Source: Galdieria partita (Eukaryota > Rhodophyta > Bangiophyceae > Galdieriales > Galdieriaceae). Taken from it: 64,000 nt of DNA. Below the pieces are notes generated by a model. The model saw nothing but the letters and a program-made list of their open reading frames with translations, did not search any database and was not told the origin of the DNA. Shown here in pieces: positions 10,675 through 22,153 of the stretch (the first letter of the stretch is position 1; each line of letters starts with the position of its first letter). The DNA is taken from the NCBI GenBank assembly GCA_025991245.1, contig BQMJ01000040.1, forward strand, positions 62,001-126,000, written 5' to 3'. The position numbers and the translations under genes were made by a program.

Positions 10675-13600
10675 TCACTCTTTCCCAAATGAATGCCTTT
10701 GTAAGCACTTGGACCCTAAGGATGCTTAAGAGACGAGAAATGAAAGTAACTCATCGGCATACCCATCCTTACGATGTGCATCACTATCGGCTACTAAATA
10801 GTAACAAGAAGGAATATCTCTGTTTTGAACTTTTGAATTTTCTTCCTTTTCAATTACCAGTTGACAACCGAAAAATGAAATCAGATAGGCTGCAGCATCC
10901 GTATCACAGAAATGCTAACATTTAGTAATAAATAAAACTCAACAAGAACTTGCAACAATCAATTACCCCAAAGTCCTCAACAATAACACGCCACGAACGA
11001 AAAAGACCTCCATAGTCAATCTCCTTCAGTTCTGGACAGCTTGCGATAACACTTTCTACATCGGGTGGGATGTCATCTGGAATGACTACGTTGTTTAAAA
11101 GTTCACGCAACTCTTCTTCATCCACCGTCTTGTTCCACGAGTCACCCCAACAATCACAGCGTCTTTCCATATCTTTCCTTAAAGAATCTGTTGCCCATAC
11201 AACGTGACTAGGTAGAACTTCAACCATTCTATCCTTTGCTTGGCAATCCAACAGCTAGTTTGACAAAGATATGTAATACGAATCTATCAGTAGAATCCTA
11301 CACATACCCATTTAACTTTGAGTATATCTTTTGCCTCCAAACAGCCTCGACTACGCAAGTTTCGCCTCACGATTCGTGGAGGACTTGAAAAACCAATTAA
11401 AAACCCTATTCTTGAAGATATGATTTACCTACTTTTGAAACGATTTAACCATATTCTTTACTGCAATGTGATCTGGAGAAATCGCCAAAACAAAACAAGT
11501 GTCTTGAGTCACGCTCTGGACTGTCTTCCCCCCCAACTGATGCACAAGTTCCTCATAATACTGCTTTTCCTGATTCGAAGAGGCTCCTAAACAGGATGAA
11601 TAAGAATGATCTTAAATCGTAAATAAGAAAGTATACAAACCAACTATACAGAATACTACACCAACCAGAAAATGACTCGACTTTGCTATCGCTTCAGGAA
11701 GAGTTCTTTCCATCTTGAGTAGAACTAAGGTTCAAAAAGGAAACAACTTACTGGGTAAGAGGCAGATCAAACTTGACACGGAGAAGAGGTTCAACTTTAC
11801 GTTTCTTGTTTGAAGTCAAACTTTCTACACTACAGCCAGCAAAAGAAGGCTCTGATGATCTGATGAGTTCCTCCAGGGTCGAACACTAACCCAGCTAGAG
11901 AGCTCCAACTACATAGACAAGTATCATACTTACTTCATACCAACGTTTGTCCCAACGAATCTTTGCCACTCGAGGAAAACGTACTGCATAACCCGAATAA
12001 ATAGAACTTGGTCTTACTTCATAGGCATGAATAGTCAAAACGACAGAATGGCAAGGCTCAATCCAAAAATCCGGTACGGCATCCTACTCTCATCATGACT
12101 GGATTGAAAAATGAAAATTTATGCAACTCACGGCTTTTAACAAACTTTGTTTCAAATGCTCAGGCGGTGCCAGTTTATCATACAACTTCCAAAAAGGAGC
12201 CAATTTCTGTTGCAACTGCTCCAGTTGTTCATAAGAATATCCTACATATCACAGTCATCGATTCTTCGTCTTCATGTGAAGAGATACTTACCACTGCCGA
12301 CTTTCCCAATAACGATCCAACTGACTATGTACAAAACAACTCATTATTTCGAAATCAGAAAGTAATATTTGCATCAAACCTTCAACATTCTTATCGTGTT
12401 CCTCATTATCCTTCTGTAAAAGACCAATCAAAAAATGACTTGGTTTGCCTATTCTAGCAATTTTGGAATAACCTTTGGGCACATAGCTTACAAGAAGACA
12501 AGATACATCTAGTACAAAAACCAACCTCTTCCAATAAAGGCACCTAAGATAAGCACGTCCAAATCCTGAACCAAGCCAGTAAAGTAGTCAGGTTTTAGCT
12601 TGATCATTACTTCATCATCTCGTTCCCCTAACAAATAAGGTCTTTTCTTATTCTTAACGACAACTCCTTCATATTTCTGTTCAACAAAATCTTCCATAGC
12701 TTCCTTAATATCTTCCACGGTACAGCCCTCTTTCTGTTCCAAAGGATACTTCATCATATGTATATCACCACTGTAACAACTTACGTATGGAACGAGACGA
12801 ATTTGTGAGTGGAAAGGACGTATGATTCCTTTCAAAATCTCTTTGCGGGTTTCAAGAGGAAAAGATATAATGCTTGGGGGAACATCTTGATTCTAAACAA
12901 TATAAATGATAACTAACGCAAACTTAAGAAATTACCTGATCGACATATAGAACATCGAATATCATATAAGTGATAAGAAAATTTTCATTCAATTTGGCAT
13001 CTTTGGAGATAGAAATATAGTGTCGTATCTATTCTCGTATTGGAGTTAGACTTCATATACTTTCTATAAAATGAATACCTGATCGAAATGTTCGAATGCT
13101 TGCTTATCTACATTGTAAAGTAGCACTTCTCCATCTAAAACACAGTCCTGCGCATCAACACATAACAAAATAGCTGTCTTCAAATGAGGTCCATATAAAT
13201 GAGTTGTATCCAAAGCATTGCGACTAAAACATTGAATATCCTCGCCTAAACAATTGTCATTCAAAGTAGCGTTACTGGCTCCTTGAGACTACCTTTCTTA
13301 TGCAGCTGTAGCCTCTCACCATCAAATTTTGGTTCCAAAAAGAAACCATCTAAAATATTCTCAGTTATTCTTTTATCTGAAGATCATAAGATACCTGGCA
13401 TCAAATAAGGAATGCGTTGTAAATTTTCCTGGCGTTTCGCCAAAGAGACTGCAGCCGGTTGGCCCAAAACAACGTCCTTTCAAGAATACGCACTCGTTTT
13501 CATATTCAAGTTATATAAAAGAAATGCAACAAACCTGAGAAGCAATAAAAAAGCCAGGCTGGGAACAATCTTCACACATACGGCGCAACGAATGCGTTAA

Positions 13601-14488
13601 TCGATAATCTTCCAAAGCTGAAGGATGAAACCTTTATATATTGTAAGCTATAAAATGGAAGTAAGTGGTTCAATCTCACCATTTTAAAATATTCTCAAAA
13701 CGAAGACCTAAATGCATTTGCTTCAAGATAATGCGAGATATCCAAATATTCTCAATCAAAGTACATTTTGTGACAAGTTGATGAAAGATTCTTTTTTTCC
13801 TTTCTCTTTCTAAAGAAGTGTTCAACTCGTCCAACTTGCTATAGGATTAGGCAACGGGAGAAGAGCATCATGGGAACGACTACATACGAACTCATTGATT
13901 TGAGACATATTCAGAGTACTTGTGTGTGAACAACGATGTCGTAAAACTGTTTCAAGAACTGAGAAAAAACTTCCAGGTATTGCAGGTATTTGTCCAGGTT
14001 GTTGCTGGGCATTGACTCAACAAAACGTTTCAACTGTCTTTGAGTTCTCTTACCTGAACACTGGGATCCTGCCAGCGACGTAGTCTTTGCGCGTCAAACG
14101 ATGAAGGCTCCAACTGAGTGCAGTGTTAGATACTAGCTATAGCAGAATATCTGTGCTCCAACCTCGAAGACACTAATATAAAGTTCTGCAAGACCTTTTT
14201 CCTTCATCCCAAAACTCCTTCTTTCGTTATCAAGTTCTGGCAGTAACAAACGTAGAATGGAAAACGAGTCAAGAGGAGCTAAATATCTCGCAGGAATCTC
14301 AATAAGAGACGATACTTTCGAGACGTGTTTCCTTGTTGTTTTAGTACTCAATTTTAGCACAAGTTAACATCAACGACCAACCAAAAACTCTCCACTATTT
14401 TCATCTTTTCTTCAATGCCCTTTGACTGACATATTTGGTCCAAGATAGAACAAAAGTTACTGAAAGGCTCATATTCCACAAGTGTCAT
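10675..14488 (-). CDS. LIG4: DNA ligase IV (ATP-dependent, BRCT-containing)
   Basis: The ATG at 14488 begins FSNFCSILDQI, the ligase DNA-binding domain, which continues with LPELDNERRSFGMKE. About 18 exons follow, with introns of 36-60 nt. The adenylated lysine is in EPKFDGERLQLH near 13330. Further blocks are CVLDGEVLLYN, YEGVVVKNKKRPYL, DDEVMIKLKPDY and the motif VI region RFPRVAKIRWDKRW. The QMHLGLRFENILKWFHP and PSHFLIG blocks are typical of ligase IV. Two BRCT repeats end the protein (LGGKTVQSVTQDTCFVLA around 11.5 kb, and the 10.7-11.25 kb part). The enzyme seals breaks in non-homologous end joining. Individual exon ends around 12.5 kb and the C-terminus are not certain: the stop could be at 10726 if the last intron is not real. 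Confidence 0.88.
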
Positions 14489-14563
14489 GATAAATTACAG
14501 AATTGAAAATCGAACCAACAGCTTTATTTAAAAACTACTTGCTACTACAACATCGATTATTGA

Positions 14564-17500
14564 TTACTGGGACTTTGCGGCATACTGTGGAATATATTGC
14601 TGTGGAGGTGGATACATGGCACTTGCAGGAGGAGCCCAACCGCAAGTAGGTGGATACGCATAGCCTACTCGGTAAGGCTCAGGGGCTTGCGAAACAGGTT
14701 GCTCAACAGTGACGTTCAAGTTCACGTTCAACTTATCCTTCACTAAATCTTCAACAGCTACAGAGATGTTTCTCAAATTGACTATATCCTTCAATTCTTG
14801 TAGTGTCTTATTAAAATCTGTCACAAGTGTTGTATTCAACGACTCGTCTAAGCGCTTAAAGGTACTCTGCAAGTTTTCAGCCCTTTCTGTAATGTTTTCA
14901 ATTATTGACGTGAAATTGGTGTCGATATCTGCAAAAACTTGACTAAAGTTGCTGCTGACTTCATTCTCAAGCGATGTTAATTTTTGTTCTACGTCTTTCA
15001 GTTTTCCGTAATTATCCATTATTTCAGTGAAAACAGTGCTAAAGTTTTCACCAATATCAGTCTTCAAGGTACTAAAGTTGCTATCCATTTGAGAACTTAA
15101 AGAAGATATCTCATCTTCAACATCTTCAAACTTAGAGTCTATCTTCCTTACAATATCTCCTTTGTATGAATTCAGAGTATTCATCAACTCAGTGACATTT
15201 TCATCTAAGTAACTACTCAAGTCTGAAAGGTCTCCATAAACCATTGTAAAGTTCTCATACAACTCTTTGTTGTCATTATGCAAATCAGTCTTCAAGGTAC
15301 TAAAGTTGTTCTCCATATAGTCACTGATGTCTTCAAAGTTCTCATAAACCATACTAAAGTTCTCACCAATTGCATTGCTATAACTTTGCAACATGGACAT
15401 TAATCCTGAATAATCATCATACACAGTACTGAAGTTTTCACCAAGTTCGGTTTTCAAGGTACTAAAGTTGCTCTCCATGTAATCACTCATATCTTCAAAG
15501 TTCTCATAAACCATACTAAAGTTCTCACCAATTGCATTCTTATAACTTTGCAACATGGACATTAATCCTGAATAATCATCATACACAGTACTAAAGTTTT
15601 CACCAAGTTCGGTCTTCAAGGTACTAAAGTTGCTATCCATTTGAGAACTTAAAGAAGATATCTCATCTTCAACATCTTCAAACTTAGAGTCTATCTTCCT
15701 TACAATATCTCCTTTGTATGAATTCAGAGTATTCATCAACTCAGTGACATTTTCATCTAAGTAACTACTCAAGTCTGAAAGGTCTCCATAAACCATTGTA
15801 AAGTTCTCATACAACTCTTTGTTGTCATTATGCAAATCAGTCTTCAAGGTACTAAAGTTGTTCTCCATATAGTCACTGATGTCTTCAAAGTTCTCATAAA
15901 CCATACTAAAGTTTTCACCAATTGCATTCTTATAACTTTGCAACATGGACATCAATTCTGAATAATCATCATACACAGTACTGAAGTTTTCACCAATATC
16001 AATCTTCAAGGTACTAAAGTTGCTCTCCATGTAATCACTCATATCTTCAAAGTTCTCATAAACCATACTAAAGTTCTCACCAACAGCATTCTTATAACTC
16101 TGCAACATGGACATTAATCCTGAATAATCATCATACACAGTACTGAAGTTTTCACCAAGTTCGGTCTTCAAGGTACTAAAGTTGCTCTCCATGTAATCAC
16201 TCATATCTTCAAAGTTCTCATAAACCATACTAAAGTTCTCACCAATTGCATTCTTATAACTCTGCAACATGGACATCAATTCTGAATAATCATCATACAC
16301 AGTACTGAAGTTTTCACCAATATCAGTCTTCAAGGTACTAAAGTTGCTCTCCATGTAATCACTCATATCTTCAAAGTTTTCATAAACCATACTAAAGTTT
16401 TCACCAATTGCATTCTTATAACTCTGCAACATGGACATTAATCCTGAATAATCATCATACACAGTGCTAAAGTTTTCACCAAGTTCGGTCTTCAAGGTAC
16501 TAAAGTTGCTATCCATTTGAGAACTTAAAGAAGATATCTCATCTTCAACATCTTCAAACTTAGAGTCTATCTTCCTCACAATATCTCCTTTGTATGAATT
16601 CAGAGTATTCATCAACTCAGTGACATTTTCATCTAAGTAACTACTCAAGTCTGAAAGGTCTCCATAAACCATTGTAAAGTTCTCATACAACTCTTTGTTG
16701 TCATTATGCAAATCAGTCTTCAAGGTACTAAAGTTGTTCTCCATATAGTCACTCATATCTTCAAAGTTCTCATAAACCATACTAAAGTTCTCACCAATTG
16801 CATTCTTATAACTCTGCAACATGGACATCAATTCTGAATAATCATCATACACAGTACTGAAGTTTTCACCAATATCAATCTTCAAGGTACTAAAGTTGCT
16901 CTCCATGTAATCACTCATATCTTCAAAGTTCTCATAAACCATACTAAAGTTCTCACCAACAGCATTCTTATAACTCTGCAACATGGACATTAATCCTGAA
17001 TAATCATCATACACAGTACTGAAGTTTTCACCAAGTTCGGTCTTCAAGGTACTAAAGTTGCTCTCCATGTAATCACTCATATCTTCAAAGTTCTCATAAA
17101 CCATACTAAAGTTCTCACCAATTGCATTCTTATAACTCTGCAACATGGACATCAATCCTGAATAATCATCATACACAGTACTGAAGTTTTCACCAATATC
17201 AGTCTTCAAGGTACTAAAGTTGCTCTCCATGTAATCACTCATATCTTCAAAGTTCTCATAAACCATACTAAAGTTCTCACCAATTGCATTCTTATAACTC
17301 TGCAACATGGACATTAATCCTGAATAATCATCATACACAGTGCTAAAGTTTTCACCAAGTTCGGTCTTCAAGGTACTAAAGTTGCTATCCATTTGAGAAC
17401 TTAAAGAAGATATCTCATCTTCAACATCTTCAAACTTAGAGTCTATCTTCCTTACAATATCTCCTTTGTATGAATTCAGAGTATTCATCAACTCAGTGAC

Positions 17501-19189
17501 ATTTTCATCTAAGTAACTACTCAAGTCTGAAAGGTCTCCATAAACCATTGTAAAGTTCTCATACAACTCTTTGTTGTCATTATGCAAATCAGTCTTCAAG
17601 GTACTAAAGTTGTTCTCCATATAGTCACTCATATCTTCAAAGTTCTCATAAACCATACTAAAGTTCTCACCAATTGCATTCTTATAACTCTGCAACATGG
17701 ACATCAATTCTGAATAATCATCATACACAGTACTGAAGTTTTCACCAAGTTCGGTTTTCAAGGTACTAAAGTTGCTCTCCATGTAATCACTCATATCTTC
17801 AAAGTTCTCATAAACCATACTAAAGTTCTCACCAACAGCATTCTTATAACTCTGCAACATGGACATCAATTCTGAATAATCATCATACACAGTACTGAAG
17901 TTTTCACCAATATCAGTCTTCAAGGTACTAAAGTTGCTCTCCATGTAATCACTCATATCTTCAAAGTTCTCATAAACCATACTAAAGTTCTCACCAATTG
18001 CATTCTTATAACTTTGCAACATGGACATTAATCCTGAATAATCATCATACACAGTACTAAAGTTTTCACCAAGTTCGGTCTTCAAGGTACTAAAGTTGCT
18101 ATCCATTTGAGAACTTAAAGAAGATATCTCATCTTCAACATCTTCAAACTTAGAGTCTATCTTCCTCACAATATCTCCTTTGTATGAATTCAGAGTATTC
18201 ATCAACTCAGTGACATTTTCATCTAAGTAACTACTCAAGTCTGAAAGGTCTCCATAAACCATTGTAAAGTTCTCATACAACTCTTTGTTGTCATTATGCA
18301 AATCAGTCTTCAAGGTACTAAAGTTGTTCTCCATATAGTCACTGATGTCTTCAAAGTTTTCATAAACCATACTAAAGTTCTCACCAATATCAGTCTTCAA
18401 GGTACTAAAGTCGCTATCCAAATCGGAACTCAATGAGGATATGTCATCTTTAATATCTTTAAACTTAGAGTCAAAGTTGCTCTTATAAGTTTGAAGGTTG
18501 TCTATTATCTCAGCGGTGTCCGCCTCCACATCTTCGATTTTTGTCAGCACATTGCTGAAGTTCTGCGCAATAGATTCATTCAATTCCTCGACAACAGAAC
18601 GAACATCGTTACGAACATCGTCATAGTACATGCTCAAGTCTTGTTCCACAATGGAAAAGTTGTCATATAAGTACTGGAATAATTTGGAAAAGTTCTGCTC
18701 TAATTCTGTCGATGTAGCTAAATTATCCACCGTATCATAAAGATCACCTTGAACACCACGGATTTCTTCGAGGCTTGAATTGAAGGAGTTGATACTCGAG
18801 CTCAAATTTGTTACGACATCTTTGATTGTAGACACATCTGTCTCCATCTTATTGACACCGGAGCGGAAACCTTGTCCAAAGTAACTTTCAAGTGCAATTT
18901 CAAGAGTATCAGACAAATGATCCTTAAGAAAATGTCTAAGTTCTAAGGCTGAATACTCGCAAAGTGCCTCAGTATAACTCTCATTAGTACCAAATATATT
19001 ACTGCAAGACGACTTTGAACATAAGGAACAGTCACCTGATAATGTTTCACCAACTTTGACATAGGCTTTCTCATTAGTAGCATTAGAAACAAAGCAGCTA
19101 CAGGAGTAACTGTAATAGTTAGCATAAATTGTTTGTAGTGAGATCGCTGTGACTAGCCAAATAAGCAGTATGCTCGGTGAACACTTCAT
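14564..19189 (-). CDS. Secreted, heavily N-glycosylatable tandem-repeat protein (unknown family)
   Basis: An intronless frame of about 1541 residues from the ATG at 19189, which begins a clear signal peptide (MKCSPSILLIWLVTAISLQ). A cysteine-rich head (CSCFVSNATN, then CSLCSKSSC) is followed by about 170 residues of non-repeated helical sequence. Then comes a nested repeat: a 54-residue module with sequons at fixed places (NFSTLKT, NFSTVYDD, NFSMVYEN) and a 76-residue module with NFTMVYG, NVTELM and SKFEDVEDEISSLSSQMDS. The modules are acidic, nearly cysteine-free and heptad-like, so a rigid glycosylated rod is likely. The last 60 residues are rich in Pro, Tyr, Ala and Gln (YPPPQQYIPQYAAKSQ). 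No membrane segment is seen after the signal peptide. A cell-wall or surface role is inference only. The stop lies 75 bp from the ligase start. Confidence 0.9.
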   Translation of the reverse strand: MKCSPSILLIWLVTAISLQTIYANYYSYSCSCFVSNATNEKAYVKVGETLSGDCSLCSKSSCSNIFGTNESYTEALCEYSALELRHFLKDHLSDTLEIALESYFGQGFRSGVNKMETDVSTIKDVVTNLSSSINSFNSSLEEIRGVQGDLYDTVDNLATSTELEQNFSKLFQYLYDNFSIVEQDLSMYYDDVRNDVRSVVEELNESIAQNFSNVLTKIEDVEADTAEIIDNLQTYKSNFDSKFKDIKDDISSLSSDLDSDFSTLKTDIGENFSMVYENFEDISDYMENNFSTLKTDLHNDNKELYENFTMVYGDLSDLSSYLDENVTELMNTLNSYKGDIVRKIDSKFEDVEDEISSLSSQMDSNFSTLKTELGENFSTVYDDYSGLMSMLQSYKNAIGENFSMVYENFEDMSDYMESNFSTLKTDIGENFSTVYDDYSELMSMLQSYKNAVGENFSMVYENFEDMSDYMESNFSTLKTELGENFSTVYDDYSELMSMLQSYKNAIGENFSMVYENFEDMSDYMENNFSTLKTDLHNDNKELYENFTMVYGDLSDLSSYLDENVTELMNTLNSYKGDIVRKIDSKFEDVEDEISSLSSQMDSNFSTLKTELGENFSTVYDDYSGLMSMLQSYKNAIGENFSMVYENFEDMSDYMESNFSTLKTDIGENFSTVYDDYSGLMSMLQSYKNAIGENFSMVYENFEDMSDYMESNFSTLKTELGENFSTVYDDYSGLMSMLQSYKNAVGENFSMVYENFEDMSDYMESNFSTLKIDIGENFSTVYDDYSELMSMLQSYKNAIGENFSMVYENFEDMSDYMENNFSTLKTDLHNDNKELYENFTMVYGDLSDLSSYLDENVTELMNTLNSYKGDIVRKIDSKFEDVEDEISSLSSQMDSNFSTLKTELGENFSTVYDDYSGLMSMLQSYKNAIGENFSMVYENFEDMSDYMESNFSTLKTDIGENFSTVYDDYSELMSMLQSYKNAIGENFSMVYENFEDMSDYMESNFSTLKTELGENFSTVYDDYSGLMSMLQSYKNAVGENFSMVYENFEDMSDYMESNFSTLKIDIGENFSTVYDDYSELMSMLQSYKNAIGENFSMVYENFEDISDYMENNFSTLKTDLHNDNKELYENFTMVYGDLSDLSSYLDENVTELMNTLNSYKGDIVRKIDSKFEDVEDEISSLSSQMDSNFSTLKTELGENFSTVYDDYSGLMSMLQSYKNAIGENFSMVYENFEDMSDYMESNFSTLKTELGENFSTVYDDYSGLMSMLQSYSNAIGENFSMVYENFEDISDYMENNFSTLKTDLHNDNKELYENFTMVYGDLSDLSSYLDENVTELMNTLNSYKGDIVRKIDSKFEDVEDEISSLSSQMDSNFSTLKTDIGENFSTVFTEIMDNYGKLKDVEQKLTSLENEVSSNFSQVFADIDTNFTSIIENITERAENLQSTFKRLDESLNTTLVTDFNKTLQELKDIVNLRNISVAVEDLVKDKLNVNLNVTVEQPVSQAPEPYRVGYAYPPTCGWAPPASAMYPPPQQYIPQYAAKSQ
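15030..18420 (-). repeat. Nested tandem repeat inside a coding region (162-nt and 228-nt modules)
   Basis: A marker present once per long module (revcomp of TGTCATTATGCAAATCAG) occurs at 15271, 15823, 16699, 17575 and 18289. The spacings are 552, 876, 876 and 714 nt. All equal 228 + n x 162, with n = 2, 4, 4 and 3. The array is therefore thirteen 162-nt modules in runs, separated by 228-nt modules, and always in frame. The two 876-nt units are nearly identical at the nucleotide level, which points to recent unequal exchange or conversion. Confidence 0.92.
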
Positions 19190-19867
19190 CCTTGCGTGGA
19201 ACCACCTCACTGACAACAATTACCTAAGTGCACAAAACGAACTCAATCAAATTGATTCTACTTTTAATTTATTACGGCTGGTTGCGCAAGGGTTGCGCAC
19301 CCCTCCAAATCCAGGACATTCTGGAACAGCCAATCAAATCACAGGAAAACGACTAGATTGCTCAGGGGGAAGATAATGAATGACGAGTTGAAAATTGCCA
19401 AGTTTCTCATAGGGGACTGGGAAATTCCACGAAAATTTGTATCCTGTTTCTTCCCTCCAAGCTTTTGAATGATTCTTTCGTTCTATAGAATTGTTCGGGT
19501 TACAGCTGCAAATTTACAACATTATCTTTCTTTATGCACAGTTTTATGGAATATATAACGGAAGTACTATTTGTGTTTATTGCACACGTCAACCGATGCT
19601 TTTCTACAAAAAGGATTTGATTATTTTCTCGGAACATGTATATATAACACTAGGGCAAGATAACAAAGAACTCAAGCAGGACATATTCCTGAGTTGCTTC
19701 TTGCTAAAAGTCCAACACATTTATAAATAAATTATAGTTTGGAAAAAGGCTTTTCCAGAGGCATTCTTGTAGCAAACTAGTTTTAGGTGGAGAGGGACTC
19801 GAATTCCATTCATTTGGTTCGTCGTCGGGGATCCCTATTGAATTGCTAAAAACTCGTACGAGAAACA
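19190..19867. promoter_or_regulatory. Divergent intergenic region, repeat-protein gene / fibrillarin
   Basis: 678 bp between two start codons that point away from each other, so it must carry both promoters. It contains a TATA-like TTATAAATAA near 19720 and a pyrimidine-rich stretch. Open frames in it (for example 19491-19730) have no coding character. No specific operator was recognised. Confidence 0.4.
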
Positions 19868-20888
19868 ATGGCTTTCACACCAAGAGGTGGGGGTGGGTCT
19901 GGTTTTCGCGGTGGAGGTTCTGGAGGGGGAAACTTCAGAGGTAGAGGTGGTGGTAGAGGAAGAGGTAGAGGGAATGGAGTGTCGAAGTTTGGTTCGCGAG
20001 GTGCTTCCTCAGGAGGTCGTGGAGGTAGAGGTGGCGGACCAAAGCGAAGTGGAATGAAAGGCGGTTCAAAGGTTGTGATTGAACCCCACCGACACGCTGG
20101 TGTTTTTGTAGCAAGAGGAAAAGAGGATGCTCTTTGTACTAGAAATATGGTTCCTGGAGAGTCAGTATATGGAGAAAAGAGAGTTTCCGTTGAAGTAGAA
20201 AATCCCAATGATCCTTTGGTAAAGGAGAAGATAGAATATCGTGTGTGGAATCCTTTTCGATCCAAGTTGGCAGCCGCTATTTTAGGAGGTGTTGATAACA
20301 TACATATCAAACCTGGTTGCAAGGTATTGTATTTGGGTGCTGCGTCAGGTACTACAGTATCACACGTCTCAGATATTATTGGACCGGATGGAATTGTATA
20401 CGCTGTAGAGTTTTCACAACGCTCTGGTCGTGATTTGTTGAATCTTGCGAAAAGACGAACAAATATAGTTCCTATTATTGAAGACGCCAGGTATCCTGCA
20501 AGATACAGAATGTTAGTGGGTATGGTGGATGTTATTTTTGCCGATGTAGCGCAACCTGATCAAGCCCGTATTGTTGCTATCAATGCTCATCAATTTTTAA
20601 AGACAGGGGGTCATTTTGTAATCTCTATAAAGGCAAATTGTGTGGACTCCACTGTGGAACCTGCTTTGGTTTTTGCGCGTGAAGTTGAGAAACTCAAACA
20701 GGAAAATTTAAGGCCTATTGAACAGATTACTTTGGAGCCGTATGAAAGAGATCATGCGGTCATTGTTGGGTAGTTTATGTCCCTTGCTTCCAATAGGATA
20801 TGTACTTATAATTTTATTTTGTAGGGTGTATCGTCCGACGAAGAAGAAGAGTAAAACATCCCATTATGAAAAAGAAGGCTCCACTTGA
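19868..20888 (+). CDS. NOP1: Fibrillarin (box C/D snoRNP 2'-O-methyltransferase)
   Basis: Two exons (19868-20769, 20825-20888) encode 321 residues. The first 70 residues are the Gly-Arg-rich GAR domain. The methyltransferase domain follows, with the SAM-binding loop [18 protein letters not shown], then [14 protein letters not shown], the [10 protein letters not shown] acidic motif and [15 protein letters not shown]. The last exon supplies VYRPTKKK. Fibrillarin methylates rRNA ribose in the nucleolus, guided by C/D snoRNAs. The 55-nt intron splits a glycine codon. A proline-rich minus-strand frame over the GAR region is only its complement. Confidence 0.97.
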
Positions 20889-21140
20889 TTCCTTATGACA
20901 AATGGAATTCAACGAAAGCTGTTGGATACAGAGCCTTTTTGCTGTATTGAATGGAAAGCCATAATTGCCATTCGGTTTTATTTAGGACATTCAGAAATTT
21001 TTAGCTCGTTAATCATTTCAGTTGAGTTTTCAACTGGAAAATGAACGATACAAACCAGTAAAGTAACCGTTTTCAATTCTTTTTAGAGCAAATAGAGCAA
21101 CTCTGCTGTTGGATTTCAGTGATTGTTAGGAGAGCTAGCC

Positions 21141-22040
21141 ATGGATAGGGACTGGGGTGCAAAGACAGGAGGCGGTGGAGTCGCCTCGAAAGAACAAACA
21201 GAAATCTCAAGAAGAGAAAGGTAAAAGAATGTTCTGTCTGACCAGTGCCTGAAATACTCAAGCTTGCTTTAAGATTGCGCCAACTTGCTTTGGAAACGAT
21301 AGACTTGAAAAAGGACCCCTACTTTATGCGCAACCATTTGGTGAGTAGTAATTCTGTATTCTAGCTTGGAATGTGCTCATTGGAATAGGGAGGGTATGAA
21401 TGTAAATTGTGTCTAACATTGCACACCAACGAAGGAAACTATCTCGCGCATACGCAGGGAAGAAGGCATCAGATGAATCTTGCCCGTCGTGCTGCCAGGG
21501 AAGCAAAAGAGAAACCGCAGATAGTGGCACCTCCTCCAAAAATAGTACCTAAGAAGACTATCAAGATAGGAAGACCTGGCTATCGTATTATTAAGCAGCG
21601 AGACCCCGAAACGGACCAACTGAGTTTATTGTTTCAAATACAATATCCGGAAATAGCGGAAGATGTCCAACCAAGACATCGTTTTATGTCTTCTTTTGAG
21701 CAGAAAGTTGAAAGACCTGATCCAAAATATCAGTTTTTATTGTTTGCAGCAGAGCCTTATGAAACCATTGCTTTCAAAATACCCAACTGGGAAATTGAAA
21801 AGTCAGAGGTGAGTATGTTTCATGAAAGAAACAGAGTTACATACTCAGTGGCATATTTAGGGTAAATATTATATACACTGGGATAAGGATACCAAAACTT
21901 TCACACTTCAAATATACTTTAAACCTCGTTCACAGCCTCCTGTAACGAGTCAGTCAGAAATAACGTCACAGCAATCTTTAGTTACCCACTCGTTAAAACA
22001 ACAAGTGGATCCTTTTGCTCCTATTGCCTTTGGAACTTGA
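21141..22040 (+). CDS. SF3A2: Splicing factor 3A subunit 2 (Prp11)
   Basis: Four exons (21141-21220, 21274-21340, 21389-21808, 21861-22040) encode 248 residues. This U2 snRNP subunit has one matrin-type zinc finger, YECKLCLTLHTNEGNYLAHTQGRRH, seen from residue about 50. Before it lies LALETIDLKKDPYFMRNHL, a highly conserved block. The C-terminal part (PGYRIIKQRDP, then QFLLFAAEPYETIAFKIP) is also typical. The first exon encodes MDRDWGAKTGGGGVAS, close to the animal and plant N-terminus. The long proline-rich tail of animal SF3A2 is missing, as in yeast Prp11. Confidence 0.95.
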
Positions 22041-22153
22041 CGACTATCTTCTACTTGAGCTTGCAAAGAGGAATGATTTCAACATGTTGCAATAATCTGA
22101 ACGAATGATTGCTTCTATGGGCGAATAAAGGCACCACTACAGTGACCATTTTC

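Noticed and set aside
15030-18420. Regular repeats that could suggest a CRISPR array or satellite
   Set aside because: Repeat and spacer are both conserved and the whole array is one open frame with a signal peptide, so it is a coding repeat.
19846-20322. Proline-rich minus-strand frame of 158 residues
   Set aside because: It is the complement of the Gly/Arg-rich fibrillarin N-terminus: proline runs mirror the glycine codons.
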